NCBI RefSeq assembly: GCF_021559775.1
Contig: NZ_CP056048.1
Location: 744,001-808,000, forward strand
DNA: 64,000 nt
Source of the DNA: Gillisella vitis
Lineage (GTDB): Bacteria > Pseudomonadota > Alphaproteobacteria > Rhizobiales > Rhizobiaceae
Reading direction: 5' to 3'
Part shown: positions 16,269 to 24,670 of the stretch, piece after piece
Position numbering within the stretch: position 1 is the stretch's first letter
How the letters are laid out: each line of letters opens with the position of its first letter
Made by a program: the position numbers and the translations under genes
The notes under the pieces: model-generated
Database searches by the model: none
Seen by the model: the letters and a program-made list of their open reading frames with translations, nothing else
What the model was told of the DNA's origin: nothing

Positions 16269-17054
16269 CTAGCGACGGCCATCGGGCAGGGGGCAGAGGT
16301 CGCCACAGCCGGGAACGCCCGGCAAGTTATAGCGCAAGCAGCAGACCTTGCGCTGGAAATGGTCCATACCGCATTGGCGGCGCGCCAGTTTGATCATGCC
16401 AAACAGCGGATTGCGGCTGCCATCCGGCCAATGCTGGCTTGAGATGATCTCAATCGCCTCTTCCATCAGATGCGGGCCGGCCTGATTGCCGATTTCCTTG
16501 ATGATCCAGTTGAGATAGACGGCGACATTGTTCCACATCAGCTTCGGCGCAACGCCGCAATGCCCGGCAATGAGGGTAATCAGTGGCGCGGCATGGTCGC
16601 GCAGGATGGCGTAGAGATCGTTTATCGCGGGGGGCTGGCCAGCGGGGCGGCCTGGACCTGACAGCAGGAACGCTTTTGGTTCGGCTGTCTGTGGATCGCA
16701 GACCAGCGATAGCTGGGAAAGCCCGAGTGATAATTGCCGCCGATGCACCAGACGGTGGACCGTAGGCGCAATGGTCAGGATGCTGAAATAATAGAGCGTC
16801 CACATCGAGATTACCGCGCGCTTGTCAGCGCCGGGAAACTTGCAAGTGTAGCGGGCGATGATATCGGCAAACACATCCGGGTCGGAAAGCGAGGCGCAAG
16901 GGATAATCTCGGCATCCTCAGGCGGGTCCAGCAGCAGTTTGCCGCGGCAAAAGGCAAAGCGCTCGTCGCCCGGCATGTCGGGCGACCAGTCATCGTCGAT
17001 GGTGGGTAGAACGCCACGCACCAACGGCCTGGACATCTGGATCGTTGATCCCAT
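16269..17054 (-). CDS. FhuF-type siderophore-iron reductase with variant cysteine motif
   Basis: A 261-residue protein, the length of E. coli FhuF (262). FhuF-family proteins carry a C-terminal [2Fe-2S] cluster and reduce Fe(III) in hydroxamate siderophores to release iron in the cytoplasm. The C-terminal motif here is CCLRYNLPGVPGCGDLC, that is CC-x10-C-x3-C, whereas E. coli FhuF has CC-x10-C-x2-C. The four cysteines are all present. The ATG at 17054 is preferred to a TTG at 17090 for length. It converges with the GNAT gene, and a TGA-N9-TCA box lies 80 bases upstream. A hydroxamate-releasing reductase agrees with the hydroxamate biosynthesis genes nearby. Confidence 0.82.
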   Translation of the reverse strand: MGSTIQMSRPLVRGVLPTIDDDWSPDMPGDERFAFCRGKLLLDPPEDAEIIPCASLSDPDVFADIIARYTCKFPGADKRAVISMWTLYYFSILTIAPTVHRLVHRRQLSLGLSQLSLVCDPQTAEPKAFLLSGPGRPAGQPPAINDLYAILRDHAAPLITLIAGHCGVAPKLMWNNVAVYLNWIIKEIGNQAGPHLMEEAIEIISSQHWPDGSRNPLFGMIKLARRQCGMDHFQRKVCCLRYNLPGVPGCGDLCPLPDGRR

Positions 17055-17134
17055 GGGTTTTTCCGCCGCTTGATCGATCGCTTGCTGCAACCGACCGCAG
17101 ATTAGAATGGGGATTTCCAGGCGTCAAGAAAACA

Positions 17135-17149
17135 TGATGATAATAATCA
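17135..17149. promoter_or_regulatory. RirA-type iron box (TGA-N9-TCA) upstream of fhuF-like gene
   Basis: TGATGATAATAATCA matches TGA-N9-TCA and lies in a wider dyad (ATGAT...ATCAT, 17134-17150). It is 81 bases upstream of the reductase start and 23 bases past the end of the converging-side AraC gene stop, so it belongs to the reductase promoter. Iron repression by RirA is the expected effect; the A/T-rich dyad could also be read as a Fur-like box. Confidence 0.6.
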
Positions 17150-17171
17150 TATTTAACATCGGCAAGGCGGA

Positions 17172-18107
17172 TTATGCGATTGCCTGTGCCGCCGTGCCTT
17201 TCGCCCGCATCCGGCGGCGATATTGGACCGGTTTTTCCATGAACCGACGCTGGAAGGCCTCGTAAAAGGTCGAGAGCGAGCCAAAGCCTGACTCGTAGGC
17301 CACTTCAGTAATCGGCATATCGGAGGAAATCAGCAGGGATTGGGCGGTGTCCAGCCGGTGGCGGATGATCGCCTGGTTGATGGTGGTGCCCACCGCACGC
17401 TTGAACAGGCTCATGGCATAATTGGGATGCAGACCTGCGGCGCGGCCGACATCCTCGGCAGAAATCGTGTCAGGTGCGTGTTCGCCGATGAAGCGCAGCA
17501 TTTTTTCCACATGCAGCATCCAGCCCGCATCGCGCTGGCCAAGGCTTGCCAGCGCCGATCCCTGTTCGCGCAAGTCACGCCAGCCGTCCCGTTCGATCCG
17601 CATCAGGCGGGCGGTCAGTTCGCTGCGGACGATCTCGATATCGCCTTCATCGCCACCCAGCAATTCGTCACGCCAGCGCAGAAAGATTTCACGGTCCCAG
17701 GCCCGCAGGTGCAAAGCCTCGATGACGGCGCCGCGAAACACCGAGTCGCGAAACTGGCTGAGGCTGGCCAATCCCAGAAACACCGACATCGGCACATAAA
17801 GACAGATAAAGCGGGTGCCTTCCCGCCGGTCGATCACCTGATGGGGGATCATCCCCCAGAACAGGCAGAGCCGGCCTTCCGAAATCGTCAGCTCCCGGCC
17901 ATCGAACCAATAGGTCATTGAGCCTTCCAGCACGAAATTCAGCTCGATTTGGCTGTGCATATGCGGCCCAGCCATCTTCTGGACATCCAGCAATTCTCCG
18001 GCGCAGAAGCGGTTATCGCCAAATACAACCAGGGGATGGGCGGGATCGCGCTCGGGGTGTACAGGTGTTGCACCAAGTCTGTTGATCAAGGGAGGACGTC
18101 GAGTCAT
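17172..18107 (-). CDS. AraC-family regulator, MelR-like, of the galactoside island
   Basis: A 311-residue regulator. The N-terminal cupin-like sensor domain contains HMHSQIELNFVLEGSMTYWFDG (in parts: HMHSQIELNF and GSMTYWFDG). The C-terminal double helix-turn-helix (about 205-300) includes AEDVGRAAGLHPNYAMSLFKR and the signature ITEVAYESGFGSLSTFYEAF with PVQYRRR. This is the arrangement of the melibiose regulator MelR. It diverges from the ABC importer/alpha-galactosidase operon with a 265-base shared gap, so it most likely activates that operon when an alpha-galactoside is present. It is also only 118 bases upstream-side of the fhuF-like gene but that gene has its own iron box. Confidence 0.85.
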   Translation of the reverse strand: MTRRPPLINRLGATPVHPERDPAHPLVVFGDNRFCAGELLDVQKMAGPHMHSQIELNFVLEGSMTYWFDGRELTISEGRLCLFWGMIPHQVIDRREGTRFICLYVPMSVFLGLASLSQFRDSVFRGAVIEALHLRAWDREIFLRWRDELLGGDEGDIEIVRSELTARLMRIERDGWRDLREQGSALASLGQRDAGWMLHVEKMLRFIGEHAPDTISAEDVGRAAGLHPNYAMSLFKRAVGTTINQAIIRHRLDTAQSLLISSDMPITEVAYESGFGSLSTFYEAFQRRFMEKPVQYRRRMRAKGTAAQAIA

Positions 18108-18372
18108 TTCGCACCGAAAATCTTAGGATACCGGAATTTTAAGCCTGGATTTCGGAGGTAGATTGCGGCTTTCTGGCGCACGGTCAAGGCGCTTTTGCAG
18201 GAGGCAGACGCAAAGAAGCTGAGAGTTGCAGAGAGGGCAGGTTGTCTTGGGGCCGTTCGGCTGAGGCAAGACATCATGCTGGAGATATAAAATGTGACAG
18301 CGACCTTGAATGCCTTCTGCAGGCGACGAGGTTACTGTCATACCGCAGACAATGATTCCGGGGAGGAATGTG

Positions 18373-19605
18373 ATGATTTGCTTTAAAATGATGCCGAGCT
18401 TGGCGCTTGGCTATGCATTGACCATGTCAACGGCGTTTGCTGGTCAGATTGTGCTCAATTCCGATCAGTCGGACCCAACGCCGAAAAAGGCGATGGAAGA
18501 GCTGCTGAAGGATTTCCAGGCCGCCAATCCTGACGTGACCGTCAAATGGAATAATTTCGACCACGAGGGCTATAAATCCGCGATCCGCAACTTTCTGACA
18601 GCTGACGCGCCGGATGTGGTGTCCTGGTATTCTGGCAACCGCATGGCGCCCTTCGTCAAGGCTGGCCTGTTTGAGGATGTCAGCGATATCTGGGCCAAGG
18701 ACGATCTCAACAATCAGTTGAAATCCGCCACCAAGTCGATGGAAATCGATGGCAAGAAATGGGGCATTCCCTATTCCACCTATCAATGGGGTATTTACTA
18801 CCGCAAGGATATTTTTGCCGCTCAAGGCATCACACCGCCCAAGACCTGGGCCGAGTTGCTGGCGGCCTGCGACAAGCTGAAAAAGGCTGGCATCACACCC
18901 TTTACCATCGGTACCAAGGCGCTGTGGCCGACGGCAGGCTGGTTCGACTATCTCGATCTGCGCGTCAACGGATATGAATTCCACATGGACCTGACGGCCG
19001 GAAAGGTGCCTTACACCGACCCGCGCGTCAAAGCCGTGTTTGCGAAATGGGATGAACTGATCAAGCCCGGCTATTTCATCGCCAACCATGCCGCACTTGA
19101 TTGGCAGGATGCCATGCCGCAATTCGTGCAGGGCAAGGCGGCCATGTATCTGATGGGTAACTTTGCCGTGGCCCCGATGAAGGATGGCGGCTTGAAGGAA
19201 GAACAGATCGGCTTCCTGCAATTCCCGGAAATCACCCCCGGCCTGCCGCGGGCGGAAGATGCGCCGACTGAATCCTTCCACATTCCCTCGGGCGCCAAGA
19301 ACAAGACGGATGCCCGCAAGTTCCTGGCTTATCTCGCAAAGCCGGAAACCCAGACCAAGATGAACGCCACCCTTGGTCAGTTGCCGATCAACAACAAGTC
19401 GGAAAAATCCAGCGATCCGTTCCTCAGCGCCGGTTTCGATATGTTGTCGAGCGCTTACGCATTGGCGCAATTCTATGATCGTGACGCGCCTGCCGATATG
19501 GCCAAGGCCGGCATGGAAGGTTTCCAGGAATTCATGGTCAAGCCTGACAAGGTCGATGCCATCCTGGCCCGTCTCGATAAGGTCCGTGCCCGCGTTTATA
19601 AATAA
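18373..19605 (+). CDS. ABC importer substrate-binding protein (galactoside)
   Basis: A 410-residue family-1 solute-binding protein with a signal peptide (MICFKMMPSLALGYALTMST, cleavage likely after AFA). The mature part begins QIVLNSDQSDPTPKKAMEEL and carries family landmarks such as PDVVSWYSGNRMAPFV, GIPYSTYQWGIYYRKD and FVQGKAAMYLMGNF. It should bind an oligosaccharide in the periplasm and deliver it to the two permeases encoded next. The ATG at 18373 is chosen because GGGAGG lies six bases upstream and the signal peptide begins there. It is the first gene of an operon ending with two galactosidases, so alpha- or mixed galactosides such as melibiose or raffinose are the likely ligands. Confidence 0.87.
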   Translation: MICFKMMPSLALGYALTMSTAFAGQIVLNSDQSDPTPKKAMEELLKDFQAANPDVTVKWNNFDHEGYKSAIRNFLTADAPDVVSWYSGNRMAPFVKAGLFEDVSDIWAKDDLNNQLKSATKSMEIDGKKWGIPYSTYQWGIYYRKDIFAAQGITPPKTWAELLAACDKLKKAGITPFTIGTKALWPTAGWFDYLDLRVNGYEFHMDLTAGKVPYTDPRVKAVFAKWDELIKPGYFIANHAALDWQDAMPQFVQGKAAMYLMGNFAVAPMKDGGLKEEQIGFLQFPEITPGLPRAEDAPTESFHIPSGAKNKTDARKFLAYLAKPETQTKMNATLGQLPINNKSEKSSDPFLSAGFDMLSSAYALAQFYDRDAPADMAKAGMEGFQEFMVKPDKVDAILARLDKVRARVYK

Positions 19606-19718
19606 TCGGTTCTCCCGACGGCCGGATGTCGCGCAAGTGGCATTCGGCCGATTTTCAGTCACAGAACGGCTAGGATGCTTCGCTATCCCTCAGCCCTTGC
19701 ATTAACGGAGGTGCTGCC

Positions 19719-20627
19719 GTGAGCACTGCTGCTCCTGTTTCATCCGGATTTTGGAAGCGTCACCAGCAACGCATTGCCCCCTGGCTGTTTTTAGCGCCCG
19801 GTCTGGTGATGTTCGTCATCTATGTCGTGTTGCCGATTTTCCAGTCTGTCTGGATCAGCTTTCACGATTGGGACGGTATCGGTGAAAAAGTCTGGATCGG
19901 GCTTGGAAACTATCAGGAATTGCTGGGCGACGAGGCCTTTTATACCTCGCTGCAAAACAACCTGATCTGGTTGGTGCTCTACCTTCTGGCCATTCCCGGC
20001 GGTTTGGCGGTGGCGCTGTTTCTCAATCAGACTGTGACCGGCATCCGGCTGTACAAATCGCTGTTTTTCTTCCCTTTCGTCATCAGCCAGGTCGTGGTCG
20101 GCCTGATGTTTACCTGGTTCTATGCACCGAATTTCGGGTTGTTTTCCGTGCTCATCAAGCATCTGACCGGCTTGGATTTCGCGGTTTTGGCCGATGAGCG
20201 TTTCGTTACCTATGGCATCATCGTCGCTGGCCTCTGGCCGCAGACCGCCTATTGCATGATCCTGTATCTGACCGGTCTCAACAATATCAATCCTGAGCAG
20301 GTGGAAGCCGCCCGCATGGATGGTGCCAAGGGCTGGTCGCTGCTCAAAAACATCATCCTGCCGCAGCTGGCGCCTGCCACCTTCATCGCCATGGTCGTCA
20401 CGGTCATCGGCGCGCTACGCTCCTTCGACCTGGTGTCGATCATGACGGCTGGCGGCCCTTACGGCTCCAGCCGGGTGCTGTCCTATTACATGTATGAGGA
20501 AGCGCTTTCGGAATACGGGTTCCGCATGGGCTATGGCGCGGCCATCGCCGTCGTCCTGTTCCTGATCATGATGGTGTTCATCACGCTGTTCGTCGTGCGG
20601 ATGATTGGCCAGGAAAGGAATAGCTGA
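19719..20627 (+). CDS. ABC importer permease, MalF-type
   Basis: A 302-residue inner-membrane protein with six predicted spans. It carries the EAA loop EQVEAARMDGAKGWSLLKNI that docks on the ATPase, and the N-terminal WLFLAPGLVMFVIYVVLPI common to MalF/UgpA-type permeases. The start is a GTG at 19719 behind GGAGG. Its stop overlaps the next permease start as TGATG. It forms half of the transport channel for the sugar bound by the preceding binding protein; specificity is from operon context only. Confidence 0.87.
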   Translation: MSTAAPVSSGFWKRHQQRIAPWLFLAPGLVMFVIYVVLPIFQSVWISFHDWDGIGEKVWIGLGNYQELLGDEAFYTSLQNNLIWLVLYLLAIPGGLAVALFLNQTVTGIRLYKSLFFFPFVISQVVVGLMFTWFYAPNFGLFSVLIKHLTGLDFAVLADERFVTYGIIVAGLWPQTAYCMILYLTGLNNINPEQVEAARMDGAKGWSLLKNIILPQLAPATFIAMVVTVIGALRSFDLVSIMTAGGPYGSSRVLSYYMYEEALSEYGFRMGYGAAIAVVLFLIMMVFITLFVVRMIGQERNS

Positions 20628-21478
20628 TGTTTCCGACCCCGATCCAGAAAGCCTCGCCGATTGTTCGGTATGGCTACAATCTCGTTCTGCCTGTCGCGCT
20701 GGTTCTCTGGCTGCTGCCTTTGCTGGGCGTGGCGCTGACCTCGGTGCGTCCTGCGGGCGATCTGGCCGCTGGCAATTATTTCGGCATTCCCTCCGGCTTT
20801 GCCGGTGTTGAGAACTATTCCGCGGTGTTTCAAAACTCTCCGCTGGGCTGGTACATCCTCAATTCCTTCAAGATCACCATTCCAACCGTGATCGGTGCCG
20901 TCGCGCTGTCCTGCCTGACCGGGTTTGCACTGGCGACCTATAAGTTCAAGGGCAATATCGTCCTGTTCTGCCTGTTCGTTGCCGGCAATTTCATTCCCTT
21001 CCAGATCCTCATGGTGCCGGTGCGCGACATGACGCTGAAAATGGGGCTGTATGACACTGTTACCGGCTTGGTGCTGTTTCATGTCGCCTTTCAGACCGGG
21101 TTCTGTACGCTGTTCATGCGCAATTTCATCAAGGGCCTGCCGTTTGCGCTGATCGAATCGGCGCGGGTCGAGGGCGTGTCGGAATGGCGGATCTTTCGCT
21201 ATATCGTGCTGCCGCTGATGCGGCCCGCCATTGCGGCGCTGTCAGTGCTGGTCTTCACCTTTGTTTGGAACGACTACTTCTGGGCCACGGTTCTCGTCCA
21301 GAGCCAAGCTGCCATGCCTGTCACGGCGGGGCTTTATTCGCTGAACGGTCAGTGGGTCGCCGCCTGGAACCTGGTTTCCGCCGGGTCGATCGTCGCGGCC
21401 TTGCCACCGGTCGCCATGTTTTTCCTGATGCAGCGGCATTTCATTGCCGGGCTGACACTTGGAGCAACCAAGGGATGA
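20627..21478 (+). CDS. ABC importer permease, MalG-type
   Basis: A 283-residue inner-membrane protein, the MalG/UgpE-type partner of the preceding permease. The EAA loop is ALIESARVEGVSEWRIFRYI followed by PLMRPAIAAL, and the characteristic VWNDYFWATVLV comes late. Its ATG shares one base with the upstream stop, and its own stop overlaps the alpha-galactosidase start as ATGA, indicating tight translational coupling along the operon. Confidence 0.87.
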   Translation: MFPTPIQKASPIVRYGYNLVLPVALVLWLLPLLGVALTSVRPAGDLAAGNYFGIPSGFAGVENYSAVFQNSPLGWYILNSFKITIPTVIGAVALSCLTGFALATYKFKGNIVLFCLFVAGNFIPFQILMVPVRDMTLKMGLYDTVTGLVLFHVAFQTGFCTLFMRNFIKGLPFALIESARVEGVSEWRIFRYIVLPLMRPAIAALSVLVFTFVWNDYFWATVLVQSQAAMPVTAGLYSLNGQWVAAWNLVSAGSIVAALPPVAMFFLMQRHFIAGLTLGATKG

Positions 21479-23580
21479 ATGATATTGTAAAGATTGGCGC
21501 GGACGGGCTTGTTTTGAGCCTGCGGATGCCAGAGATCGGCATGCCGGAAATCATCGGTTTTGGCGAAACGCCTGTTGCTGGCTCGGCTTTGTCCGAGGTC
21601 GAACGCTCCAGCCGCATCAATGGCATGGATGAGGCCGTGCCTTCGGCGGTGCTGCTGCCGGTGGGTGGCATGGGCTTTTTTGGCTGGCCTGCCATTTCAG
21701 GTCATCGATCCGGCCGCGACTTCATCCTGCAATTTGCCGATTGGACGGTGGAAAAGACCGGGCGGATCACGCTGCTTTGCGCGCAGGATGCTGTGGCGGG
21801 CATGGCGATCACGCTGCGTTTCGAGACTTTTTCGTCGGGCGTGATCGGGATCTCCACCGACCTCAAGAATATCGGCGGTGAGGATTACATCCTGGACCGT
21901 TGCATGGCAGCGAGCTTCCTTGCTCCTGTTGGACAGGTTGATGTGGTCAGCTTCACCGGCATGTGGGGCCGCGAATTCCAGATCCGGCGCGAGAGGTTGG
22001 GAACCGGCCTTTGGGCGCAGGAAAGCCGCCGGGGCCGCACCTCCCATGACCGGTTTCCGATGCTGACAATCGAAGGCGAGGGGCAGAGCTTCGGTGTAAC
22101 GCTGGGCTGGAGCGGCAACCACCAGACCGTTATCGACTGGCTGGACGATGGCCGCCGCCTCGTGCATCTCGGCGAGCTGTTCGAGCCGGGCGAAACGATC
22201 CTTGCGCCGGGCGAGAACTATCGCAGCCCGGTTGCCTATGCCGGTGCGGACCGGGCGGCTTTCCATGCCTTTGTCCGCAATGACCTGATGCATTGGCCTG
22301 ATGGTGCGATGTCGCCGCGTCCGGTGACTTTGAATACCTGGGAGGGCAATTATTTCGACCACCAGATGGGATCGCTCAAGGCGCAGGCGACCTCCGCTGC
22401 CGAACTTGGCATTGAGCGTTTCGTGCTGGATGATGGCTGGTTTGGCAAGCGGGACGACGACACGACCAGCCTTGGCGATTGGGATATCGACGCCCGCAAA
22501 TATCCCGACGGCCTGTCGCCGCTGGTCGATCACGTCACCGGTCTTGGCATGCAGTTCGGCATCTGGTTCGAGCCGGAAATGATCAACCCGGTCTCCACCC
22601 TCTATGAGCTGCATCCCGATTGGGTCTTGCAGGTCAAGGGCCGCCCTTTGCTGACATCCCGCAACCAGCTGGTGCTGGATCTGACACGACCGGAGGTCAG
22701 CGACTATCTGTTTGAAAAGATCGACGCGGTGCTGGCCAATCGTGCGGTATCCTATGTCAAATGGGACATGAACCGAGACCTGACCCATGCAGGTGGGCGC
22801 GACGGGCGGGCGAAAATTTCAGCCCAGACCCGCGCCGTCTACGCATTGATGGACCGGGTGCGGGCAGCCCATCCGCAGGTGGAAATCGAAAGCTGTGCTT
22901 CTGGCGGTGGAAGGATTGATTACGGCGCGCTTGCCCGCACCCACCGGGTCTGGACCTCCGATTGCACCGATGCGCTGGAGCGGCTGGAAATTCAGCGCGG
23001 TGCCTCGGTTTTCGTGCCACCGGAAGTGCTTGGCAGCCATATTTCGGCCTCGCCAAACCACCAGACGGAGCGCCGTCATACGCTGGCTTTCCGGGCGCTG
23101 GTGGCAATGGCCTATCACCTTGGCGTCGAGTTGAACCCGCTGGAACTGGAAGGCGAGGAACGTGCCGAGCTGAAGACCTGGATTGCCATCCACAAGCGGC
23201 TGCGGCCTTTGCTGCATGCGCCAAGCGCCAATTTTTCCAAGGAGCCGCGCGATGGGCGCTATGTCTGGGGTGCGGCGGACAGCAAGCGCATCGCCGTCTT
23301 CGTTGCTCAAGGCCCGCAGATGGTGGGCGAACAGCCTGAGCCGTTGACCCTGCCTGACGTCGTGACCCGCATCGGTGGGCGCTGGAAAATTGCCGCCACG
23401 CATCCGGCTCAGCCGAATTTCATTCGTATATCCGAAGGGCAGAAGCGCCTGTTGGCTGGCAAGGTCACGTTTGACCTTGCAGATCTCAAGCTTGGCGGCT
23501 TGCCGCTGCCGATGCTGCGGCCGGAAAGCGCGATGCTGCTGGAACTGGAACCTGTTGAGGGAGGAGACCACCATGGCTGA
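21475..23580 (+). CDS. GH36 alpha-galactosidase, cytoplasmic
   Basis: A 701-residue retaining alpha-galactosidase of family GH36. The N-terminal beta-sandwich is followed by the catalytic barrel: NTWEGNYFDH, FVLDDGWFGKRDDD, GIWFEPEMI, then VKWDMNR with the nucleophile D431, IESCASGGGR, and WTSDCTD with the acid/base D496. It removes terminal alpha-1,6-galactose from melibiose or raffinose-type sugars. No signal peptide is seen, so it acts on imported sugar. The ATG at 21475 is chosen for the ATGA overlap with the permease; the frame is open upstream inside that gene but has no family sequence there. It overlaps the next gene by eight bases. Confidence 0.92.
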   Translation: MNDIVKIGADGLVLSLRMPEIGMPEIIGFGETPVAGSALSEVERSSRINGMDEAVPSAVLLPVGGMGFFGWPAISGHRSGRDFILQFADWTVEKTGRITLLCAQDAVAGMAITLRFETFSSGVIGISTDLKNIGGEDYILDRCMAASFLAPVGQVDVVSFTGMWGREFQIRRERLGTGLWAQESRRGRTSHDRFPMLTIEGEGQSFGVTLGWSGNHQTVIDWLDDGRRLVHLGELFEPGETILAPGENYRSPVAYAGADRAAFHAFVRNDLMHWPDGAMSPRPVTLNTWEGNYFDHQMGSLKAQATSAAELGIERFVLDDGWFGKRDDDTTSLGDWDIDARKYPDGLSPLVDHVTGLGMQFGIWFEPEMINPVSTLYELHPDWVLQVKGRPLLTSRNQLVLDLTRPEVSDYLFEKIDAVLANRAVSYVKWDMNRDLTHAGGRDGRAKISAQTRAVYALMDRVRAAHPQVEIESCASGGGRIDYGALARTHRVWTSDCTDALERLEIQRGASVFVPPEVLGSHISASPNHQTERRHTLAFRALVAMAYHLGVELNPLELEGEERAELKTWIAIHKRLRPLLHAPSANFSKEPRDGRYVWGAADSKRIAVFVAQGPQMVGEQPEPLTLPDVVTRIGGRWKIAATHPAQPNFIRISEGQKRLLAGKVTFDLADLKLGGLPLPMLRPESAMLLELEPVEGGDHHG

Positions 23581-24670
23581 TGTAAGCCTGCGGGGCGTCA
23601 AGAAACAATTCGGCGCGCTGAGCGTCATCAAGGGCGTCGATCTCGACGTCAAGGACGGCGAATTCTGCGTGTTCGTCGGCCCCTCCGGCTGCGGCAAGTC
23701 TACTCTGCTGCGGATGATTGCCGGGTTGGAGGAGATCACCTCCGGTGGGCTGACGATTGGCGGCAAGGATATGACCCGGATTGGTCCGTCTGAGCGCGGT
23801 GTTGCCATGGTTTTCCAGTCCTATGCTCTTTACCCGCATATGACGGTGCGCGACAATATTGGCTTTGGCCTGAAAATGACCGGCCATCCCAAGCCGATGA
23901 TTGAGGCGCGGACCAAAAAAGCAGCCGAATTGCTGCAACTGGATGCGCTGATGGAGCGCAAGCCGGGTCAATTATCCGGTGGCCAGCGCCAGCGTGTCGC
24001 CATTGGCCGCGCCATCGTGCGGGAACCGGAGGTCTTCCTGTTCGATGAGCCGCTGTCCAATCTGGATGCCGCCCTTCGGGTGCAGATGCGCACGGAGCTG
24101 TCCAAGCTGCATCAGGATCTGAAGGCGACAATGATCTACGTCACCCATGACCAGGTGGAAGCCATGACCATGGCCGACAAGATCGTCGTGCTATCGGCTG
24201 GCCTGATCGAGCAGGTCGGCACGCCGCTGGAGCTTTATCACCGCCCCAACAATCTGTTTGTCGCAGGCTTTATCGGCTCGCCGAAAATGAATGTCCTGCC
24301 CGTGACCGTCGCGCCCGCCGACGGCGGCAAAGTGGTGGTGACGCTGGCCGATGGCGCGGCAATCACGCTGGATGCGCAGGGCAAGGCAATCAGCCCAGGC
24401 AAGATGACGCTCGGCATTCGCCCCGAACATATCGATGCGACGGGCAAGGGGGACCTTGTTCTGTCGCGGCCGGTTCGGTTGGCTGAATATCTCGGGTCCG
24501 AAACGCTGTTTTTCGTCACTCTGGCCGATGGCACAGAGTTGTCCGTCAAGGCGGATGGACTGGCGACGGCCAAGCCGGGTGAAACCCTGTCGATCGGCAT
24601 TCCCGCCGCCGCTTGTCATTTGTTTGACGAGGCAGGCAAGGCGGTGATCAACGGAGACCTGACACGATAA
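23573..24670 (+). CDS. ABC importer ATPase, MalK/UgpC-type
   Basis: A 365-residue ATPase. It has Walker A GPSGCGKST, the Q-loop MVFQSYALYPHMTV, the signature LSGGQRQRVAIGRA, Walker B VFLFDEPLSNLDA and the H-loop YVTHDQVEAMTMA. A C-terminal TOBE/OB regulatory part begins near residue 240 with GIRPEHID. It energises the galactoside importer. The ATG at 23573 has GAGGAG upstream and lies within the last codons of the alpha-galactosidase. The stop overlaps the beta-galactosidase start as TAATG. Confidence 0.9.
   Translation: MADVSLRGVKKQFGALSVIKGVDLDVKDGEFCVFVGPSGCGKSTLLRMIAGLEEITSGGLTIGGKDMTRIGPSERGVAMVFQSYALYPHMTVRDNIGFGLKMTGHPKPMIEARTKKAAELLQLDALMERKPGQLSGGQRQRVAIGRAIVREPEVFLFDEPLSNLDAALRVQMRTELSKLHQDLKATMIYVTHDQVEAMTMADKIVVLSAGLIEQVGTPLELYHRPNNLFVAGFIGSPKMNVLPVTVAPADGGKVVVTLADGAAITLDAQGKAISPGKMTLGIRPEHIDATGKGDLVLSRPVRLAEYLGSETLFFVTLADGTELSVKADGLATAKPGETLSIGIPAAACHLFDEAGKAVINGDLTR

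Noticed and set aside
21697..22788. 363-codon open frame antisense to the alpha-galactosidase gene
   Set aside because: Shadow of a confidently assigned GH36 gene; no family motifs.
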